Assembly: GCA_963691815.1 (NCBI GenBank)
Contig: OY829662.1
Coordinates: forward strand, 4,925,679 to 4,989,678
Length of the DNA: 64,000 nucleotides
Direction: 5' to 3'
From: Echiichthys vipera
Taxonomy: Eukaryota > Chordata > Actinopteri > Perciformes > Trachinidae
Positions 43,840 through 61,771 of this stretch are shown here, piece after piece. The position numbers and the translations under genes are program-made. Numbering within the stretch: the stretch's first letter is position 1; each line of letters starts with the position of its first letter. A model generated the notes under the pieces. That model saw only the letters and a list, made by a program, of their open reading frames with translations. It made no database searches and was not told the origin of the DNA.

Positions 43840-43974
43840 ACAGGTATTAGTACTTGATTTATTCTGAAATACTGTTCTTTTTTTAGTGTTCAGGATGTGA
43901 TAAAATATCCACTGTGGCTATACCACTGCTGTACTTGCATGCTTTAAAAAAACAAACAAGGCACTTCAACAAAA

Positions 43975-44960
43975 CCTTTATTTTGTGAAAATTAGAGAAA
44001 AGTAACCACAGTGTCAAAAGAGAAGCTTTAAACCACAGTTTTCTCAGGCTATAGGATTCAAAAATGAACAGGAAGTGTAGAGGCCACAGCTTTGAATGAC
44101 TTCAGCACATCTGCGCCCACAGGACGTCACTAGTTTCTCACACTGCTCTGGTTTGATCTTGGTCCATTCTTCTTCAGTCTCTTCCACAGTTCAGTAACTT
44201 TAGTGGGTTTCTTGGACATTACTCTGTCGCCAAGGATTTTCCAGAGATTCTCTATGTGGTTTAGATCTGGACTCTGGGCTGTCCATTTTATTGTTTCAAT
44301 TGCTTTAAGAGACTGCTTAACCTGTTTAGCAGTGTGACAGGGAGCATTGTCTTGCATGAAAATTGCAGCTGATTGGGAGACAATTGCAGTGAAGGTATTG
44401 CATGTTGCCGAAGGAAGTTCACATAAACATTTACATTCACTCTGCCATGTAGCTGTACAAGAGGCCCAACTCCTGCTGCAGAAAACATCCCCCAGACCAT
44501 GACACTTCCTCCAAATGTAACTAACTTCTTCACACACTTGGGTTCAGTCTTTCCCCGGTCCTACGCCGATCACATTGTTTCCCATCAGATATAACTGACG
44601 TGCACTCTGGGCGTGTTCTCCTCTTTCCACACAACCTGCTCCTCAGCAAAGGCGAATCCAGCCATTTTATTCTTTCTGCTGATGAGAGTTTTGGTCACTG
44701 CAGAGTTGGCTTTCACTCCAAAAAGTCGGGAAACACTGTGTGCCGAGACAGATCTTTGCCCTGTTCAGCACTGAAATGGCAAGGAGTTCCAGCTGCAGTG
44801 TTGAACCCATTCCCCATTGAATCTTTGCATACTCCTTTCCTCCATCCTTCTTGTGCACTTGTTTTACATGGACAACCAGCCTTTTCAGAGAACTTAAATA
44901 AATATGTGCCCGAAATCGGAAGAAACAAACATCTGAGGTTGAAGAAGAAGGGTGACGGCA
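43975..44960 (-). pseudogene. Tc1/mariner-type transposase, frameshifted
   Basis: The minus strand carries a decayed DD-E transposase in at least two frames. One frame (44533-44288) gives KKLVTFGGSVMVWGMFSAAG and VGPLVQLHGRVN. The sequence continues in another frame (to 44130) with IFMQDNAPCHTAKQ, containing the second catalytic Asp, and WTAQSPDLNHIENLWKIL, containing the final Glu. Upstream, in broken frames, are pieces such as RRTGERLNP. The frameshift lies near 44390. The product is clearly dead. Terminal inverted repeats were not identified. Confidence 0.85.
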
Positions 44961-45787
44961 AGGAAAATGTCTAATTGGAGAGACAACAATATCCAGGAAC
45001 TTCTGTCCGTTAGAACCAATGCCGAAATTGTCAAACTAATTCAAGGAACGGAAAAAACAGCAAATAATGAACCTGCTACATGACTGGAGTGTTTTTCCTA
45101 CTGCATGCTGTAAACAAAGTAGGGTATTTCCAGTAACTGAGAACATGTCCGACACAGACAATCTCTGGTCGTCTGCTACATGTTAAAAAGGACAATGTCC
45201 GCATCTGATTCATCAAACATTGTCTGGAGATCATATGAGAAAACGGCTGTTCAGTATCACTCAGATTCTAATTTCCTAATGAAGACATGCTTGATGATCA
45301 CTCAGTGTGATTCGTCTACTAGGCAACAAGATTATCTGTACAAAATTTCATCGGTTTGTTGAGATATTTGAGTATGAACCGAGATGGTGAACTGACCAAC
45401 CAACCAGCATTGACATTACTAGAGCTAAAAGAGCCCACAGTTGTAAATCCACAATTTATGTCGATGCTTCACTAAAGTATGCTCTCTTGTACTGTAGGTT
45501 ATCACTTGAATATTCAGAAAATCGGCTTGGAACCAACTAGTTACAGATTTACTTGCCTGAATCATAAGGATCTTGCTACCTTTTGTATGAATTGCAGTCT
45601 CTTTTCATGTTATTGAGTATTTATCACAGCAACTTTATAGCTGGGCATTATTGCTCTTATCAAAAGAAACACCGCACAGGTTGTAAAAGCAGCCTTTGAA
45701 GTCAGTAGGCTCAGCCCTTTAAGCAACCCTTCTTAAACGGCTACGATTTTCTCTCCTCTATTAGATACGCTGTACAGCTGCAGAGAA
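44961..45787. other. Upstream region of amine oxidase copy A; no other gene
   Basis: Anonymous sequence containing the small block shared with 19028-19070 (at about 45120-45170). No clear TATA box or CpG-rich promoter could be picked out. Confidence 0.45.
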
Positions 45788-48952
<3,165 letters not shown>

Positions 48953-49225
48953 GTCGTAGACCTGCAAACCTACAAGTGGTGAAAAAGACGACAGGTCGCT
49001 CTAGTACAATTTTGAGAAACCTTTTATACTTTATGCTTCTACTCCACTACATTTCAGAGTGTGTATTGTACTTTTTACTCCTCTACATTTATTTGGTAAC
49101 TTTAGTTACTTTACAGATTCAAATTATTGGCGCAAAATATTATGAGCAAAGGAAATACAATATTTTGTTATAGATTATGCTTAGACTTAGAAACATGGGT
49201 CTCGTTTCAATATGTAATATGTAAT

Positions 49226-49231
49226 AATAAA
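49226..49231 (+). terminator. Candidate poly(A) signal for amine oxidase copy A
   Basis: AATAAA about 275 bp after the stop codon, followed by GTGGTCTAACTGTTTCC, a GT-rich downstream context. Confidence 0.55.
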
Positions 49232-49432
49232 GTGGTCTAACTGTTTCCTCTGATAAGCAATGAGTGTATTTTTAAGAAGTGAGATTCAGAAGCAGCTTCC
49301 GTTTGTCACAGAAGTGACGGCCTGAAGATGTTTGTTGTTGTTGCCTTTGTTTTGCCTTTTTTGTATTTAGCCCCTTCTTAAGCGCACTGTTGCCTATTGT
49401 TCCTGCCAGGAAATCGGCCACGAAAGGAAGTG

Positions 49433-50370
49433 TTAAAGGGGAACTTCAATATTGTTCAACCTGGATCCTATTTCCCCCTCGATTTCTGTGTAAGTGACTA
49501 CTGGCAACATCTTCTTTTGATATTGGTCCAGTATTGAGCGAGAGCGCCGCAACCATGGCCCCTGTGAACTTCGCTGCAATGTAATCGACCAGGGCAACAA
49601 GGACGGTCACTGTAGGTCAACTAAAAGAGCTTGTTTTTGCCAATGACAGGCTTAGATTGTTGTTCTAAGTGTCTCACCACATTATGCAGGTCATTATAGT
49701 AACTTTAGCTAATAGCATTAGCCTACACCTGCTCTTCAGCGGCAGCTGTGGAGCTTCTCCCCCCGTCACTCACACTCACACTCACAGGCAGTCACACTTC
49801 ACAGTAGCCTGGCGCAGCAGCTCCAGCTGGGCCAATGCCATTTAAGCAGCCTAGCTCTGCTGCCATTGAGAGGACACTGGTCAAATCCCTGGAAAAGACG
49901 CCTAGTTGGTACGACAAGGTCACAGATCATTTTCTTGAAAAGGAACGAAGGGTAGAATTTATAAATGAATAAACAAACACATTTATGATATAGGCCGGAA
50001 AAATGAGCTTCCCCTCCTTGAAAGCAGCCGCCACTGGAATACAGATATATTCAGACGGACAGATTGAGAAAAATAATGGGTTTTTTGAACAGTCTCATCT
50101 CATCTCATCTTCATCCGCTTATCCGGGGTCGGGTCGCGGGGGCAGCAGCTTTAGCAGGGGACCCCAAACTTCCCTTTCCTGGGCCACATTAACCAGCTCT
50201 AACTGGGGGATCCTGAGGCGTTCCCAGGCCAGTGTGGAGATCTAATCTCTCCACCTGGTCCTGGGTCTTCCCCGAGGCCTCCTCCCAGCAGTAAAGCATG
50301 TAAACGTGTTATCGTTGGAACTCAAAATGAATGTATGAATCTGAAAATTAGCATAATATGGGACCTTTAA
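49433..50370. mobile_element. TTAA-flanked element hosting a LINE fragment
   Basis: The left end is TTAAAGGGGAACTTC (49433) and the right end is TGGGACCTTTAA (to 50370), so the extreme tips are short inverted repeats on TTAA. The inner right part (CATGTAAACGTGTTATCG, GAAAATTAGCATAATATGG) resembles a common fish dispersed repeat. I infer one non-autonomous TTAA-type element; the two ends may instead belong to different elements. Confidence 0.4.
50093..50289 (-). mobile_element. LINE fragment (family L-A, copy 5)
   Basis: The CATCT tail is followed by CCGCTTATCCGGGGTCGGGT, GGCAGCAGCTTTAGCAGGGG and CTCTCCACCTGGTCCTGGGT, matching the copies at 226 and 3481. 5'-truncated; it lies within the TTAA-flanked region. 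Confidence 0.85.
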
Positions 50371-52318
<1,948 letters not shown>

Positions 52319-52401
52319 GAGAAAGCAAGAGAGTGTTTTACAGTTTTTCAATTTTTCACCTTTCCCGGATAAATTACATGGAAGAGTGGAACCTACATAT
52401 C

Positions 52402-52588
<187 letters not shown>

Positions 52589-53845
52589 GAGCATGACTGA
52601 ATTCAGACCTCAGGATCCCTTCTTTGACAAATATTTTCTTTTATTCTGAGGAAACAGCAACAATGTAGAAAATTCACAAAATAAATGAGACATCAGTCAG
52701 ATGTTCAGTAGTCTCCGCCTCGAGCCAGATAGTGATCCTGCTCTGGACTGGATGGTCACATCTGTCAGTGCACACTTTTACACACAGCTGACTGTACAGT
52801 GTCAGTGCCGATGTTTACATCACAGTTTATATCACAGTGGTTCATGAGTAAGAAACACAGATAGAGAAACAAAGAAAAGCAAAAATGATTTCAGACATTA
52901 CTGAAATTATGACCGATTATTGTCTCGTTGCGTGCGAAATCTTAAAACATAGATCACATTTCTGAGGATGTAATCATATAACTTACTGACATAATCAGTG
53001 TTAGTATAAGTAAGTTAATTTCCCCTCAAAATTGAACAAGTGTTGGCATAGCACTAGTGCCGAAAACATAGCATGCAGTGTCAAAGTGTGACCTGCAGAA
53101 AGCTGGCGAGAACGTCTACGTAAGCCTGCGGTGGCCGCTGAGGTCTGTTGCAAATGTTGCCAAACTAAAAGTTTGGGATAGTTAAACAAGAAGTTCTACA
53201 AAGAATTTACTTCCCGCTTACACATGAACTTCGTATGTTGGCGATCAGAACAGAAGGAAATGGTAACAGAAGTTGTCTAGTTACAGTAAATGTACAGTGC
53301 AGGTTACAATTTGCCAATGAATAAACACGGCAGCTCCTCAAAACGCAAAATACACAAACAGAAATGCTGAAATAACCTTTTTTTTTTTCACTGATTTTTG
53401 GGAGAGTTTCATGATGTACCATTTTCTTGACAAACAAGTGTATTCATGCAGTCAGTACTTCTGTGCAGCATCTCCAGCTTATGTTCTGTAAGCATAGTTT
53501 TGGTCTTAGTGTGAAACTAACACTGGAAAGCTGTGCAGCGACTTATCCTGGCTGCTGTTCACTAAGAAACACTTCCAGCATGTAACTCCCCCTAAAACCA
53601 CTAGTTCTTGTTTTTACATTTCAGTGTGTGTACGGAATAAACAAACAAGATACAGTGTGTTAAATTCTATGTTTTAGAGGTGTTAGGTAGGTAACTTTGG
53701 ATAGAGTCTGACGAGTTTCCCCCTGATTTCAGTCTTCATGCTAAGCTAGGCTAACCATGTCCTGACGCCAGCTCTGTACTTAACCTTAAAACACATGTAG
53801 CACAAACAAGTAGCTGTCCTAAACCATCTCTATAAACATGTCGAC
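52589..53845. other. No gene recognised
   Basis: AT-rich spacer DNA without a supported frame or repeat. Confidence 0.45.
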
Positions 53846-54296
53846 ACCATAGACTGTATATAAAGATGAGCAACTCTACTTCCAACCACTGTACAAAAGT
53901 GAAGACAAAATTTCCCAGATATGGGAGGCGCCATGTTGTAATTTTGCAACCAGAGTCGGTGCATTAGTGATTGGGATGGAATTGAAGTCCCATCCGTAGA
54001 CCCATTGCTGTCAATCATGACATTTCACCCTGTTTTTTATAGAATCGAATAATTAATTAAAATCAAGCTTATCAGAAAAGTTAACACTTGATCAGACAGC
54101 GTGATAGAAACTACCTAAAATGTCAGAAAACTTCTTTGGTACTGGTTCTGTACTTCAACGTTTTAGCCCATCTTCTAAAATGGAAGGGGCGGGTTTAGGA
54201 CCTATACTGCAGCCAGCCACCAGGGGGCAATCCAAATGTTTTGGCTTCACTTCTGAGGCGTGGTCAAGCCGTCCATCTTTATATACAGTTGATGGT
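53846..54296. mobile_element. MITE with ends ACCATAGACTGTATATAAAG
   Basis: The left end ACCATAGACTGTATATAAAG is matched in inverse orientation by CTTTATATACAGTTGATGGT on the right, with three mismatches over 20 bp. The element is about 450 bp and non-coding. The target duplication is not clear, so the superfamily is not assigned. It ends about 90 bp beyond the stop codon of amine oxidase copy B and may contribute to that gene's 3' UTR. Confidence 0.75.
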
Positions 54297-54388
54297 CAAC
54301 TGTAATGCAAGCTACTTGATAGATTGACAAATAAACCCAGACACATCTCTGAGTTTTTCAGGGTTGACGCCTAGCAGTGCACAATAAA

Positions 54389-57300
54389 TCAGTCCGAATC
54401 CTCAAACTTCATGACACCATCGAAGCCATTGTAGGTGAAGGGTTCGAGGACGGGGCTGCAGGTCTCTTGAGCAAGGCAGGCCATCCTATTGTTTTCACAG
54501 CTGTCCTCGCTACCTGGGGCAATGTACACACTATCAGCAGAGTGTATAGACGGGTCCTCGTCAAAGTAGTTGTGGGGTCGCAGCAGGACTCCGCCCCCGT
54601 TGCCCACGGTTACCGTGTTGGGGATATCCTCAGAGTGGGGGATGTGAAGGAAGCCAGTGGTCACCCAGGCAACCAGATCCTGGGGGCACATTTTCATACA
54701 CATCATTCAAATTTCTTCAGCTTTGTCAACTCTTTTTTTCTAAACGTAGCAGTTTTTGACAAATTTGATGTGGGCTACTCGCATTATTCTTGCAATTTCT
54801 GGGTCGTATCTCTGCATTTATTGTAGGTCGCTTTGGATAATTGTGTCATTGAAATGAATTTAATGTGATCGAAGTTTACATATGTGTTTGTTTTATCTTG
54901 TCATTATTTTTACATACGAGTTTCATGTCAACCCACCTCGTTTTCGATGCTTTCGTTGTCTTCGATGTACTTGCTGAAGTCGACAGCTGGAGTCCAGATG
55001 TTGTTTTGATTGTACAGACTGCAGCTGGTTGGCTCTGAGTCCTTATGCTTGGTGATGGCAACCTTATACCTGGAGACAAGAAGCAAATCTAAGGCTGTGT
55101 AGTGGCACAGGTAAAGTGTGTATAAGAGGTGAGCCATTGTTCTGTTTGTATCGAACGATGAAGACGTTAAGCGTTAAGCGGTTGCTATGGTTATCTGTAG
55201 CTGGAATAACAGTAGATCTAGCAATACCCACAGAAGATCATCCATTACTGTGGTAAAAGCAGCAAGGCCCTATGTACCTGCACGGTATAAATAAAAATGG
55301 TAGTAATGTGTTGATTATTGGGTCTAGAGTGAGACTCTCTCGAGCAGCCACTCGACCTCTGTGCTAAAGACGCGTGCGTAGCTAGCTATCATTGGTTTCT
55401 GTCCCGCCGTCCCAACACGTATTATATATGGATTGTTATGTCGATCAGTATTCCGATATCCGATGAGTGAATTACGTCAGTATTGGAACACACAATACAG
55501 ATATTGGATTGGTTCTGTCCCATCTTTAACGACATATGCGACAGTTCTATATAACGTTGTGTATTGGTCACAGTTTTAAACACGTGCTTACCATTGGGAA
55601 AAGGAGCTACTTAAGTTAAGGCAATAAAAACACTTGGTTAGCGTTTGAAAAAGGCTCATGGATCAACTTGAATAGAGTCACAGACGTAACTTATACTTCT
55701 GTAACACTGACTTTTGGTTTCACATGGTTTCTTTTTTTTGGACTGTCCAGTCTCACCTGGCCCACGACATGGACCTCTCCTCTGGCTGGCTCTCTGGGAG
55801 ATGGTCCCCAGTGAAGCTGAACACCTGCAGCCTGTAGGAGCGCTGGTGACCCCAGCGGTTAGTCTTGTTGCTGGCGATGTGGAGGTAGCGAGGAGTCTTG
55901 GTGTCGTAACGCAGCGCTGCCTCCTGTGGAGGTGTTAGAATAGGCATTAGTCCCACAGCCATAGTCTGTGTTGGCTGCAACACTGGTGGATTGCTCTGTT
56001 GTTGGTCCCCACTAACTCCTGAGGGAGATATCTGTGTAATTAGCTGCTAAATGATCCATTACGTATGTTCACAAGCTAAGCTAAAACAGTTAAACAGGTA
56101 AAGTACACTGAGTTTTTACAGCATTTTCACTGACAACAGCTATCTGCTGCTGCTGGAAATGACATGAACAAGGTTGTAAATCCCGACCTGAAAGAGGCTA
56201 AATTGCTATGTTAAATGCAGTTGATCATTATCTGTGTCTGTTTGTCACTTCTAGCAACCACTCAAACGTTCTCATTTGAGCTTCTGCAGACAAAACATGA
56301 ATGTATAAATATATATAAACACCTTCATTGTAGAAATATTTCATGTTAATGGCAGTGAAATATGGAAAAAGCCCGAATGTAGTTAGTGACCTTTGTTGCA
56401 TATGCTCCTCTAATGTTGTTAAATTAACCTAAATGCATGTGATTGTTTAAAGGAAGTGAAAGAAGGCAAACCTGCTCGGTTTTCAGTTGCTCCTCCACCA
56501 GCTGAGGGACCATGGCGTAGCGATCGGGCATCCATGGCAGCGACACATTGACATATTTCATGTCTTTCGTCTGGAAAAAATTATTCAGTCCTGCCGAGGA
56601 AATGAAGCAACATGTTTATAGTAACATTTGTTTCCTGTCCAGAACAGAAGTGCATTGGTTTTTGTTTGTTTGTTTTTTTCATTTTAAAATGTATTTAAAG
56701 CTGTAATAATCCATATTGGTGTGAAATGACTAAAGCTCATTGAGCTTCCTGTCCTGACTGTGGCTCTAGTGATGAAATGATCACATTTCTTTTAATAATA
56801 ATTTAACAGACTGACAGATGATAGCAGATTGGGGAAGCCATGAGAGGCCTATAACAATACTTTTTCTGCTGATCCATTTTCTAAGTCTGATCTAATTTGT
56901 TATTTTTCCCGTGTTCGTGACTTAAGAACAGGCCAACAAACGTTTTCAGCAGGTTCATTTTTTTGTCAGGGTTGATAAAAAAAAAACAATCCGACAATGT
57001 TTTTGTTTGTTTGTATTTTTGGATTCTTTTTTACCAGCTGTGACACTGGTTTTGTTTTCAGCTGTCCCGGACACACCTACTGTAGCGAGAACCACCACAA
57101 AGAAGACTTGGAGTATTTTTGCCAGGTATTTATTTGTCCGTCTGTGGACAGATTTTGGGGCGGTAGTAGCTCAGTCCATATGTGACTGGGCTAGGAACTG
57201 GAGGGTTGCTGGTTCGAGTCCCTGTGTGGACCATGAATGGAGTGTGGACTGGTGGCTGGAGAGGTGCCAGTTCATCTCCTGGGCACTGCCGAGGTGTTGT

Positions 57301-60300
57301 TGAGCAAGGCACCGAACCCCCAACTGCTCGGGGCGCCGGTCACTGGCAGCCCCCTCGCTCTAACATCTCTCCATTGGTTGCATGTATATAGGTCCTGTCT
57401 GTGCGTGTGTATTTCGGGCCTGTGTGTGTGTAACATGAAAAATAATAGAATGAAAATTCTATTCTATTCTATTAGTCCCCCATTCGCGGGACTAATAAAG
57501 GAATTGTTCTTCTTCTTCTTCTGTGGACAGATTTTGTTACCGAGACGCAGTACCAACCGTTCAAGATACAGTTACCAAACCTTACAGGTGTGTAGGACGA
57601 GGACACGTTATAAAATGGGTGTGATCTGAGCAGGGCAACTGTCTTCACGGATGAAAAAAGAATAGAGAAAGAACATTCTTGCAAAAAAATAAAGTAGTGG
57701 TAGTGTAGTGGTTAGCACTGTCGCCTCACAGCGAGAAGGTTCTGGGGCCTTTCTGTGTGGAGTTTGCATGTTCTCCCCGTGTCTGCGTGGGTTTTCTCCG
57801 GGTTCTCCGGTTTCCTCCCACAATCCAAAAGACGTGCAGGTGTTCGGTTCTTTGATGACTCTAAATCACCCGTAGGTGTGAATGGTTGTCTGTCTCTGTT
57901 CGTCTCTATGTGCCCTGTGATAGACTGGCGTCCTGTCCAGGGTGGACCCAACCTCACGCCCGATGTCAGCTGGGATCGGCTCCAGCCCCCCGTGACAAGC
58001 GGTTGAAGATGAATGAATGAATGAAATAAATAAATCATCAACACAGCAGTGAAAACAATTTAAATTAGACTTAGAAAATGGATCACCAGAAAAGAAATCT
58101 CCCTTGCCGCCTCTCCACGGGTGCAGATCCCATGGGCACAGAAGGGATTTTTTTTTTTTTGCCAGTATGCAACTCATACCATGCCACCATACATCATTTC
58201 ATAGAAGCTCACCATATCAATCAAAAAGTACTGCACAGGGAATCATTTATGTCCTTACCTTTCTTGTATATTTGTCCTAAACCGCCAACAGCGTATCACT
58301 GCTTACTTTACTGTTATATTAGTAAATCATCATTTTAAGGCAGGCCTGTATCGTCTTCTCATCCCCAGTTCTTCTCACAATCTTCCTTTTCTCCCAGTTT
58401 ATGGGACTACTTTATGCATGATTCATTGAAATAAGTGAATATCAAAATATGAAGCCCTTTTTTTTTAAAGCCTGCTGATCTTCAGCGTCACCCGACCATT
58501 TGCATAGCATTGTGAAAATTAGTCAAACATTATTAATTTCAATCATTTCTTTTTAGACGTGAATCTAAAATGTAAAGAATATGGTTGAAAGTTAATTTGT
58601 TCAATTTTGAATGGGTGGGGCATGTCCCCTGGGATCTGCACCCATGCCCCCTCCCTCTCTTTTTGGTCTTTGTGGAACTTTACATTACCCAGAATTACAT
58701 ATATTAATGATAATTAATGATATAGCTCTTCTAGTACTGCCACTCACCTAACACATCTAGGTCCACCTTGAAGTTGATGAAGTGGGTGTGGATGTTCCCC
58801 AGCACATTCTCCGCCACCTGGTGTCCGTGTTTCAGACTACCGTCCACCATGTAAGAAGAAGAGATGTAGCCGGTGGCGTGCACCTTGGCCTCCACTGACC
58901 CACTCTGGTAGAAGATGAAATCCCACATGTAGTCATAATTTCCGATAGCTGTGAAAGTCCTAAACACCAGGGCGCTGTTCACCATCCCCCCGTAGCTGTT
59001 GTGGAAAAAGTCGGAGAAGTGCCTTCGCAGGGGCTGACCCATGTTGTGCTCAAAAATGCAGATTGAATTCCTAAATCGGACCGGGGCAGGCACATCGATG
59101 TAGCGGTACGTGTCCACGTAGGTGGCTTCTTGGGGGCAATCCACGCCACGGACCAGTTCGTGTGCGAAGCGCCCTATACCGATGCTCGCGTCCAGAAACT
59201 TGGTCATCATCATCCCCGGAGTCACTGAGCCGTACACCGACATGGCCTCCTGCACGCTCAGCTCGTAGATGATCCTCTCACCTTTGAAACGCACATCAAA
59301 CACCCGCATGCCCGTGATAGAGCTGAGCCCGAAGGCGAAGCTCCAGTCCATGTACAGGACGTGGTTGTTGCTGATGCTGTAGCGCTTGCCCTCTGCGTAA
59401 AACTGCTGCGGGGCGATCTGCAGAGGCTTTTGTCTGGGTTTTAGTGAAGCGTAGTCAGGCGAATCCTTATAAACGATTTTCTTAACGGACCCCGTGTCAT
59501 ATTTCTGTTGAAGTTCTTCAATAGTATCGAAGTACTGGCCGTTATAATTCAGCCTCTCCAGTTTCCAGGCGGACGCGTTTACGCTCTCGTGGTTGACCAG
59601 CACCTCAAAGCCCACCGGGTGGATGTACATGCCGCTCATGTCCCTGAAGAAAGATACCCAGGTCTTTCTGTCCCCGGATTGGACTCCGCGGGGCATCTGC
59701 TCGAACGCGTTCAGCTTCTTGTGCAGACCCACTCCGAAGCTCTCCTTCACGAGCCTCCCCAGCTTGGAGAAGACTTTTTCCACAAATTTGAAAAGCAATT
59801 CGTACTCCCCGATGGTGACTGTGCGCGCAGTGATAGGTAGCTCCATCTTGTACCTCTCCTTGGTGACATCTCTGTGGTAATTTGGGTTGGGAAGAGGCCC
59901 CACTACGTACTCCTTAATGTAGCCTTTGGCGCCGTGGAAGACCACCACCGTCGCCTCTCTAACCGGGTTGGCGCCTTCCCGGTCTAAGTAGGCCAGCGCC
60001 TGCGCTTTCTTGGGCAGAGATAGATCTATTAAAAACAAGAAATTTTCCCATGGCTTGGTGATCTGGTTGGTGGATATGCTCAAGTCTTTCTGCTTGAGCA
60101 TGTACCGCTGGACCTGCGCGTACTCCTCCATGGTAAGGTCAGCGAACACGAGGCTGCGCTGGTCGTGTTTGCCCTTCAGCGGGTGGACGCGCTGAGCGGA
60201 ACATTTGGGCGACCTGCTGGAGTGGATGCCCATCAGGACGATGTTGAGAATGATGGAGAAGAGGACAAAGAGGATGAGCGCCCATTTCACTAAAGAGTTC

Positions 60301-60302
60301 AT
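54389..60302 (-). CDS. aoc2: Membrane copper amine oxidase, AOC2/AOC3 type (copy B)
   Basis: Five coding exons on the minus strand: 60302-58748, 56590-56472, 55923-55757, 55069-54937 and 54679-54389. They use the same intron phases as copy A; 2265 nt give 754 aa. The start was set at 60302 (MNSLVKWALILFVLFSIILN) because it places the signal-anchor helix at residues 5-27, as in copy A. An in-frame ATG at 60380 would add 26 residues. Catalytic Asp is D371 (KFLDASIGIG), the topaquinone Tyr is Y456 (GNYDY), and the copper ligands are H505, H507 and H670. Like copy A it has Gly before NYD, an AOC2-like feature. The C-terminus is nine residues longer than copy A (ends KFEDSD). Intron 1 (2.2 kb) holds two SINEs. 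The expected activity is oxidation of primary amines with release of H2O2 at the cell surface; the substrate cannot be read from the sequence. Confidence 0.95.
57157..57520 (+). mobile_element. tRNA-derived SINE, unexpanded, with target duplication (family S-1, copy 3)
   Basis: A box TAGCTCAGTCC at 57167-57177 and B box GGTTCGAGTCC at 57211-57221 are both near-consensus RNA polymerase III elements. The full body follows, with only short GT runs, then CGCGGGACTAATAAAGG and a TTC tail. It is flanked by CTGTGGACAGATTTTG at 57142-57157 and 57521-57536, a 16-bp direct repeat. It lies antisense within intron 1 of amine oxidase copy B. Confidence 0.9.
57692..58027 (+). mobile_element. tRNA-derived SINE with L2-like end and (GAAT)n tail (family S-2, copy 3)
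   Basis: The head GTAGTGGTTAGCACTGTCGC and the body with TTTGCATGTTCTCCCCGTGT are followed by the 3' part GACTGGCGTCCTGTCCAGGG, CAGCTGGGATCGGCTCCAGC and GCGGTTGAAGATGAATG, ending in GAAT repeats. The B-box segment is deleted (GGTTCTGGGGCC instead of GGTTCGAATCCC). Intron 1 of amine oxidase copy B. Confidence 0.85.
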
Positions 60303-61404
60303 CCTCCGCTCTGCAATTACGCGCGGGCTTGGAGAAAGGGTAGAGATGAATGCGCCCTGGGCAGTGGCGAGCTGGAACATGATTTGGGGAAGGAGACGCG
60401 CCCCTCAACTCCTCCATTCCCCACCCCTCTCTACATGGATCCGACAACTCCCTGTCCCTCCCTCTTTGAATGGACAGCTGAGAATTACGGTTTCATGCCT
60501 CTGGTCAGTTACTCTGGACTATTTTGCGCACGCTGTTTAAACAGAGGTGACAGTGACATATTTTAGTAACAAAAAACATTCAAACACTTACTTAAGTAAA
60601 ATTACAGAATACGTAAAATGTATTCATGGCTCATTTAAGAATAATATATATTATATTATAACTATTGATGCATTAATGTGTAACTTTAATGTCGCAGCGC
60701 GTAAAGCTGGAACTCATTTGACTGCTTTATATGCTGCTATGGGTCGTTTCATCTAATTTATTAGTTGATTTATACTTCGTATTAGTTTTTCTTGTTTCCT
60801 TGAACACATTTGTCCATTCAGAAGTAACATTTTCACACATAAAATTGGAAGTTTTTGGCCAAAAGCGACATTTATTTCCATCAACAACACAAGTTGTGGT
60901 CAAATGAATATTATTTAAATCAATGCCTACACAGTGGACAGCAAAATATAAAATACTGATGTTAAAATGAACTGATTAAACCTTAGTTTGTGCCATATGT
61001 CTCTGTTTTGATACTTTAAGTGCCAAAAAAAGGCAATCAAGCATCTCAGCCTGAATTATTTTCTCCAAAGATGGAGAACAAACCCTGCTGCACTGTGCAC
61101 CTGCTTACACTTTTTGAAGATGCCCTCTAGAAATACTCTAAAAAAAAAAAGTATTTCTTAGTTCATATGGTTTTTGTGTGCAGGTCTTTCTGTGTCCATG
61201 AACTGTCATTGCCATGTAAGACCGACAGTAAACACCTCCTAGACAAATTCACATAATCATTGTGGTACGGCTTTGATACTGCATATTTTCTTCACCAAAG
61301 AAACGCTAAAGAATTTCACCCAAACTCTGAAATACTCACAGACATTTCAATATGTATGGGTGCCATAAATGTATTGCACCAGATATAGTTCATCCCATCT
61401 GTTT
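60303..61404. other. Upstream region of amine oxidase copy B; no other gene
   Basis: The first 150 bp are moderately GC-rich and would hold the 5' UTR and promoter. Beyond that the DNA is AT-rich and anonymous. No clear TATA box in the expected place. Confidence 0.45.
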
Positions 61405-61749
61405 GGGGCGGCAGTAGCTCAGTCCATAGGTGACTTGGTTCAAGTCCCTGTGTGGACCATGTATGGAGCGTGGACTGGTTCGGAGAGGTGTCAGTTGATC
61501 TCCTGGGCACTGCCGAGGTGCTGTTGAGCAAGGCACCGAACCCCCAACTGCTCGGGGCGCCGGTCACTGGCAGCCCCCTCGCTCTAACATCTCTCCATTG
61601 GTTGCATGTATATAGGTCCTGTCTGTGCATGTGTGTGTATTTCGGGCATGTGTGTGTGTAACATGAAAAATAATAGAGTGAAAATTGAATTTCCCCATCC
61701 GCGGGACGAATAAAGGAATTCTTCTTCTTCTTCTTCTTCTTCTTCTTCT
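61405..61749 (+). mobile_element. tRNA-derived SINE with deletion between the A and B boxes (family S-1, copy 4)
   Basis: The A box TAGCTCAGTCC is present, but about 20 bp are missing before the B-box remnant (GGTTCAAGTCC). The body, the CGCGGGACGAATAAAGGAAT end and a long TTC tail are intact. The DNA just after the tail (TGTGGACAGATTTTGTTACC, to 61771) equals the 3' flank of the copy at 57157. Confidence 0.88.
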
Positions 61750-61771
61750 GTGGACAGATTTTGTTACCGAG

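Noticed and set aside
44130..44960. Active Tc1-type transposase
   Set aside because: Catalytic blocks fall in different frames with a frameshift near 44390 and further breaks upstream; it is a pseudogene.
54377..54826. Plus-strand open frame of 149 codons
   Set aside because: It is the antisense shadow of exon 5 of amine oxidase copy B.
57157..57235. Functional tRNA gene (A and B boxes present)
   Set aside because: The sequence continues into a SINE body shared with three other copies, and I could not fold a convincing cloverleaf with acceptor stem.
60303..60380. Upstream in-frame ATG of amine oxidase copy B (26 extra residues)
   Set aside because: It would push the signal-anchor helix away from the N-terminus, and copy A starts directly at its helix; the inner ATG has a purine at -3. 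It cannot be fully excluded without transcripts.
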